This document shows, one piece after another, positions 63,124 to 64,000 of a stretch of DNA of 64,000 nt. Within the stretch, counting starts at the first letter, position 1. Each line of letters begins with the position of its first letter. The stretch covers positions 527,117-591,116 of the forward strand of contig NZ_QEWQ01000004.1 in NCBI RefSeq assembly GCF_003121845.1, read 5' to 3'. The notes below the pieces were generated by a model. It saw nothing but the letters and a program-made list of their open reading frames with translations, made no database searches and had not been told where the DNA came from. The stretch is from Ignatzschineria ureiclastica (lineage in GTDB: Bacteria; Pseudomonadota; Gammaproteobacteria; Cardiobacteriales; Wohlfahrtiimonadaceae). A program made the translations under genes and the position numbers.

Positions 63124-63500
63124 TAATAATGACCTCTCGCTAATTCAATCAATCAACTAAAATAGTTTGTTTTAATATCTGTTTGATGCTCAAAACATAG
63201 AGCTAGACTACCACAAGTTCCCCTAATGAACACGCCTATAGAACGATTTTATGATAGCCGTTTAGCAACAAATATGCCTCATCAAGAACGATCGTATCTT
63301 CCCTATTATTAATGATTTTCTTTCGCTAATGAACTTAAGGGTATTCTATCTAATAGATTTATAGATTTAGACTAGAAAGTGAAAGCAATTTTGCTGTACG
63401 GGCCATTTTGGCCGCATGAAGCATGTTAAGTACCGAATTAATATGGAATTAAAATAACTGTAAAACGACAAGTAGTAAAACGATAAGTATAATTAAATTA
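63124..63500. other. Intergenic region left of the insertion sequence
   Basis: About 380 AT-rich bases with no gene recognised. A short run GACAAGTAGTAAAACGATAAG near the right side is repeated in sense (CGACAAGTAGTAAAACGATAAG), otherwise unremarkable. Confidence 0.35.
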
Positions 63501-64000
63501 ACCTGAGTTCGGGATAAGAGCTTGCCTAAATCATTGAAACAGCTTAGTTTTTTGCAGCTTGTCCATAAGCCGACACGTTTTTGAGTGTCGGCTTAAAGGG
63601 AAACCAACAGTAAGCAATGAGTCCTGCTAAAAGATTAGCAGCGAACCCTGTGAAGCTTCGATGCCTTGAGTGTTCAATCTGACATAGGTTTTTAAGCTCA
63701 TCAAAAACAGTTTCAATTAACGAGCGTCCGTTAAGTAACGCCTCATCAATAGGTTTAAGAATCTGCTGTTTCATATTCCTTCGAAGCTTGGTTATAAAAT
63801 CGATATTGAAGTCATTAAACAGTTTATCTTTTAAATCTTGACTGACATACCCTCGATCACCAAACAGTTTACCGAATATATCATTTGCTAGGCCCTGTCT
63901 TAGCGGCTCTCTATCATCTATATTTCCCGGAGTGACTCTAATCGATAATAACTCACCGTGATGATTGATAATCGCGTGCAGTTTAAATCCGTAAAACCAA
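63501..64000 (-). mobile_element. IS982-family insertion sequence, partial (runs off the window)
   Basis: The transposase reading frame occupies 63544-63999. ACCTGAGTTCGGGATAAG at 63501-63518 looks like the terminal inverted repeat of IS982-family elements, placing the element's 3' boundary 43 bases after the stop codon. The other end is outside the window, so target duplication cannot be checked. Confidence 0.7.
63544..63999 (-). CDS. IS982-family transposase, C-terminal part
   Basis: A frame of 151 codons is open from the right window edge to a stop at 63544. It reads WFYGFKLHAIINHHGELL, then VTPGNIDDREPLRQG, FGDRGYVSQDL, ITKLRRNMKQQILKPIDE, and finally RSLIETVFDELKNLCQIEHSRHRSF. These are the DDE-domain signatures of IS982 transposases, with the second catalytic Asp in GDRGY and the Glu in SLIETV. 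The frame shows no interruption, so the element may be intact. The N-terminal half lies beyond the window. Confidence 0.88.
   Translation of the reverse strand, partial: WFYGFKLHAIINHHGELLSIRVTPGNIDDREPLRQGLANDIFGKLFGDRGYVSQDLKDKLFNDFNIDFITKLRRNMKQQILKPIDEALLNGRSLIETVFDELKNLCQIEHSRHRSFTGFAANLLAGLIAYCWFPFKPTLKNVSAYGQAAKN

Noticed and set aside
1-64000. tRNA or rRNA genes
   Set aside because: No cloverleaf with the TTC-type loop signature was recognised; GGTTCAAA stretches belong to the MITE ends.

Overview
The window is an ordinary-density chromosomal segment of a low-GC (roughly 40%) Gram-negative gammaproteobacterium. The protein content (GlmM, PhoBR/Pst, TamB, AmpG, RimI, CysZ, SlyB-like lipoprotein, TrkA, ArgG, LigE) and the sequence style suggest the Ignatzschineria/Wohlfahrtiimonas neighbourhood; that assignment is an inference from protein resemblance, not a database result. 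No rRNA, tRNA, CRISPR array or prophage was recognised.

Layout. 0.2-2.9 kb: an NDUFA9-like SDR protein and glmM. 3.1-12.3 kb: a phosphate locus, with phoB-phoR on +, an old-yellow-enzyme reductase, then pstS-pstC-pstA-pstB-phoU on -. Three PhoB boxes can be read, each of two 7-bp half-sites 11 bp apart with a -10 hexamer 10 bp downstream, in front of phoB, pstS and (inside the operon) pstB. 12.7-18.9 kb: a one-cysteine thiol peroxidase, a PTS_EIIC_2-family membrane protein divergent from an M20 amidohydrolase and an MHS-type transporter, then rluA and a DUF4377 lipoprotein. 19.1-24.5 kb: a stand-alone Nif3-insert-like protein and a siderophore ABC transporter operon behind a Fur-box-like site, followed by a tandem array of palindromic repeats. 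24.5-31.7 kb: NhaC antiporter, aromatic amino acid transporter, SlyB-like lipoprotein, periplasmic ATP-dependent DNA ligase (LigE), POT peptide transporter. 32.1-37.1 kb: recJ, tusA, rimI, a UDG-fold protein that looks like a long form of the DNA polymerase III psi subunit, and pssA. 37.5-45.2 kb: folA, cysZ, a DUF726-like hydrolase, a flavin reductase, an AcuI-type reductase, a 61-aa orphan, ampG, and an MgtE without its N-terminal domain. 45.9-58.1 kb: a 5'-nucleotidase, trkA, argG, a 1141-aa multi-domain Fe-S/FAD oxidoreductase, recX, a DciA-like candidate, and an FMN glutamate-synthase-family protein. 58.6-64 kb: tamB, a Nif3/YbgI protein, and an IS982-family insertion sequence running off the right edge.

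Two non-coding repeat families stand out. One is a MITE-like element (131-177 bp when complete) with imperfect ~19-bp terminal inverted repeats beginning TATAGTAA; about ten copies lie between genes, in both orientations, one as a tandem pair and one as an inverted pair. The other is a GC-richer palindromic unit of 185-229 bp in three tandem copies at 23.8-24.4 kb, with a decayed relative at 19.5 kb.

The observations most worth following are the psi/UDG-fold protein next to rimI, the DciA-like protein upstream of recX, the Tpx lacking its resolving cysteine, the internal Pho promoter of pstB with a divergent Pho box near phoB, and the two repeat families. I did not find a clear multi-gene system of unknown type.
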